18,104 bases of DNA from JBFXAF01 sp050178915 (GTDB taxonomy: Bacteria; Pseudomonadota; Alphaproteobacteria; Rhizobiales; Rhizobiaceae). The notes under the pieces are model-generated. The model saw only the letters and a list, made by a program, of their open reading frames with translations. It searched no databases and had not been told where the DNA came from. Positions 16,763 to 18,104 of this stretch are shown here, piece after piece (position 1 is the stretch's first letter; each line of letters opens with the position of its first letter). The stretch spans positions 1 through 18,104 of the forward strand of contig JBFXFO010000073.1 in assembly GCA_050178915.1 (NCBI GenBank), in the 5' to 3' direction. Made by a program: the position numbers and the translations under genes.

Positions 16763-18013
16763 TCAGGCCGCCTTCCGCTTCATGTCGGGCAGGAAGATCG
16801 TGAACAGCCCGAGCAGCGGCAGGAACGAACACAGCCAGTAGACATATTCGATGCCGCGCGAGTCCGCGATGACGCCGAGCACGGCTGCCGCGAGGCCGCC
16901 CATGCCGAAGGCGAAGCCGAAGAAGATGCCGGCGATCATGCCGACGCGACCGGGGACCAGCTCCTGCGCGAACACCACGATGGCGGGGAAGGCCGACGCC
17001 AGCACCAGCGTGATGATCGAGGTCAGGATCACGGTCCAGGTGAGATCGACATAGGGCAGCGCCAGCGTGAACGGCAGAATGCCGATGATCGAGATCCAGA
17101 TGACGTTCTTGGCGCCGATGCGGTCGCCGATCGGTCCGCCGACGACGGTGCCGAGCGCGGCGAAGCCGAGCAGCACGAACAGCAGCACCTGCGAATCCTG
17201 CACCGACACGCCGAACTGATTGATGACGTAGAAGGTGTAGTAGGACGACAGGCTCGCCATGTAGGCGTTCTTGGAGAAGGTGAGCACCACCAGCGCCGTC
17301 AGGGCCAGCAGCACGGTGCGGCGCGGGAAGGGGAGTGCGGTCGACGCTGCCGCACGGCGGCGCGCCGCCGACAGGTGATGGTGCGCATACCAGGCGCCGA
17401 CGCGCCACAGGATGACCATGCCGACCAGCGCGACGATTGAGAACCAGGAGACGCTTTCCTGGCCGCGCGGCAGCACGATGAAGGCGGCCAGCAGCGGGCC
17501 GATGGCCTGGCCGAAATTGCCGCCAACCTGGAAGATCGACTGCGCCAGACCGTAGCGGCCGCCCGAAGCGAGGCGCGCCACGCGCGACGATTCCGGATGG
17601 AAGATCGCCGAGCCGAGGCCGATGAAGCCGGCGCCGACGAGCAGCAGCGTGTAGGAATGGCTGTAGCCGAGGAGCAGCAGGCCGATCGCCGACAGCGCCA
17701 TGCCGACCGGCAGGGAATAGGGCATCGGACGCCTGTCGGTGACGATGCCGATCAGCGGCTGCAGAAGCGACGCGGTGATCTGGAAGGTGAGCGTCAGCAG
17801 GCCGATCTGCCAGAAATCGAGGCCGTAATTGTCCTTCAGCATCGGATACAGCGCCGACAGCAGCGACTGCATGATGTCGTTGATGAAATGGCAGACGCTG
17901 ACGGCGAGGATGATCGACATCACCGTCTTCTCGGCCGCGATGCGGCCGGCCGGAACGGCGGCGGGCGGCGTGGCGTCGAGGGCGACCGGGCCAGCGGCGG
18001 TGGTGTCGGACAC
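16763..18013 (-). CDS. fsr: MFS efflux transporter, fosmidomycin-resistance (Fsr) family
   Basis: This 416-residue inner-membrane protein has twelve predicted helices after a 30-residue polar, alanine/proline-rich N-terminus. Strong family segments are CHFINDIMQSLLSALYP, WQIGLLTLTFQITASLLQPLIG, SAIFHPESSRVARLASGG, LAQSIFQVGGNFGQAIGPLLAA, YMASLSSYYTFYVI, and AQELVPGRVGMIAGIFFGFAFGMGG. These match E. coli Fsr closely. Fsr exports fosmidomycin when overproduced, and its natural substrate is unclear. I placed the start at the GTG at 18013 because AGGAG lies eight bases upstream; the open frame runs further, with no ribosome site and a basic, non-family extension. The 91 bases upstream to the window edge hold a TATAAG (18047-18042) but no matching -35. 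Confidence 0.92.
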   Translation of the reverse strand: MSDTTAAGPVALDATPPAAVPAGRIAAEKTVMSIILAVSVCHFINDIMQSLLSALYPMLKDNYGLDFWQIGLLTLTFQITASLLQPLIGIVTDRRPMPYSLPVGMALSAIGLLLLGYSHSYTLLLVGAGFIGLGSAIFHPESSRVARLASGGRYGLAQSIFQVGGNFGQAIGPLLAAFIVLPRGQESVSWFSIVALVGMVILWRVGAWYAHHHLSAARRRAAASTALPFPRRTVLLALTALVVLTFSKNAYMASLSSYYTFYVINQFGVSVQDSQVLLFVLLGFAALGTVVGGPIGDRIGAKNVIWISIIGILPFTLALPYVDLTWTVILTSIITLVLASAFPAIVVFAQELVPGRVGMIAGIFFGFAFGMGGLAAAVLGVIADSRGIEYVYWLCSFLPLLGLFTIFLPDMKRKAA

Positions 18014-18104
18014 GATGAATGCTCCTGCGGAAGGTCGCGCGCTTATACGCCGCTTGCCGGCGTCCTGCTTTCGGGTTTTGCTCAAACTCTTTCGCAAGTG
18101 GGCC

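Noticed and set aside
16259..17440. A 393-codon plus-strand open frame spanning the hisS-fsr gap and part of fsr.
   Set aside because: Its right half is antisense to the well-supported Fsr transporter, and its left half is low-complexity Arg/Pro/Gly sequence with no ribosome site.

Overview
The window is GC-rich (about two thirds G+C by eye), densely packed chromosomal DNA from an alphaproteobacterium, most likely Hyphomicrobiales/Rhizobiales and possibly Mesorhizobium-like. The taxonomic call rests on five things: the alphaproteobacterial form of HisRS, the short HisG paired with HisZ, a groESL operon carrying both a CIRCE operator and an alphaproteobacterial heat-shock promoter, a rhizobial-type acetoacetate-CoA ligase, and a long intergenic palindrome of the sort common in rhizobial genomes. 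Genus is inference. Most of the content is housekeeping metabolism; I see no CRISPR array, transposase, phage gene, tRNA or rRNA.

Layout from left to right. Positions 1-1821 hold the tail of a polyamine ABC operon: a probable end of the ATPase, then the permeases potH and potI. Convergent to it is an AsmA-family envelope protein (1882-3708, minus). Divergent from asmA, behind a good sigma-70-type promoter, is acetoacetate-CoA ligase (3882-5837), which feeds acetoacetate into acetyl-CoA metabolism. The 445-bp gap after it is the richest non-coding part: a dyad, a possible CtrA-type site, a candidate small RNA of about 115 nt ending in a strong intrinsic terminator, then the heat-shock promoter and CIRCE element that drive groES-groEL (6283-8274). 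A GNRA-loop terminator closes groEL.

On the minus strand, 8383-9303 encodes a FolD-family protein with substitutions at two positions needed for cyclohydrolase chemistry in characterised FolD enzymes. Next to it lies a small secreted-type protein gene broken by a frameshift (9523-9955), followed by class II fumarase fumC (10092-11483). Two tandem DoxX-family membrane proteins (11646-12032 and 12134-12526) are separated by an intrinsic terminator, and the first has a clear multi-dyad operator-like region upstream.

The right part is a minus-strand histidine cluster in the order hisS-hisZ-hisG. hisZ and hisG overlap by four bases and their products are expected to form the hetero-octameric ATP phosphoribosyltransferase. 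hisS supplies the tRNA charging enzyme and is separated from hisZ by a 162-bp palindromic repeat. HisS carries an apparent extra segment coinciding with a drop in GC. A 567-bp gene-free stretch (16196-16762) with several GC-rich dyads and a C-rich, G-poor minus-strand tract separates hisS from an Fsr-type MFS efflux gene (16763-18013, minus, GTG start).

I did not find a clearly novel multi-gene system. The best leads are the candidate small RNA upstream of groESL, the altered FolD active site, and the mosaic hisS.
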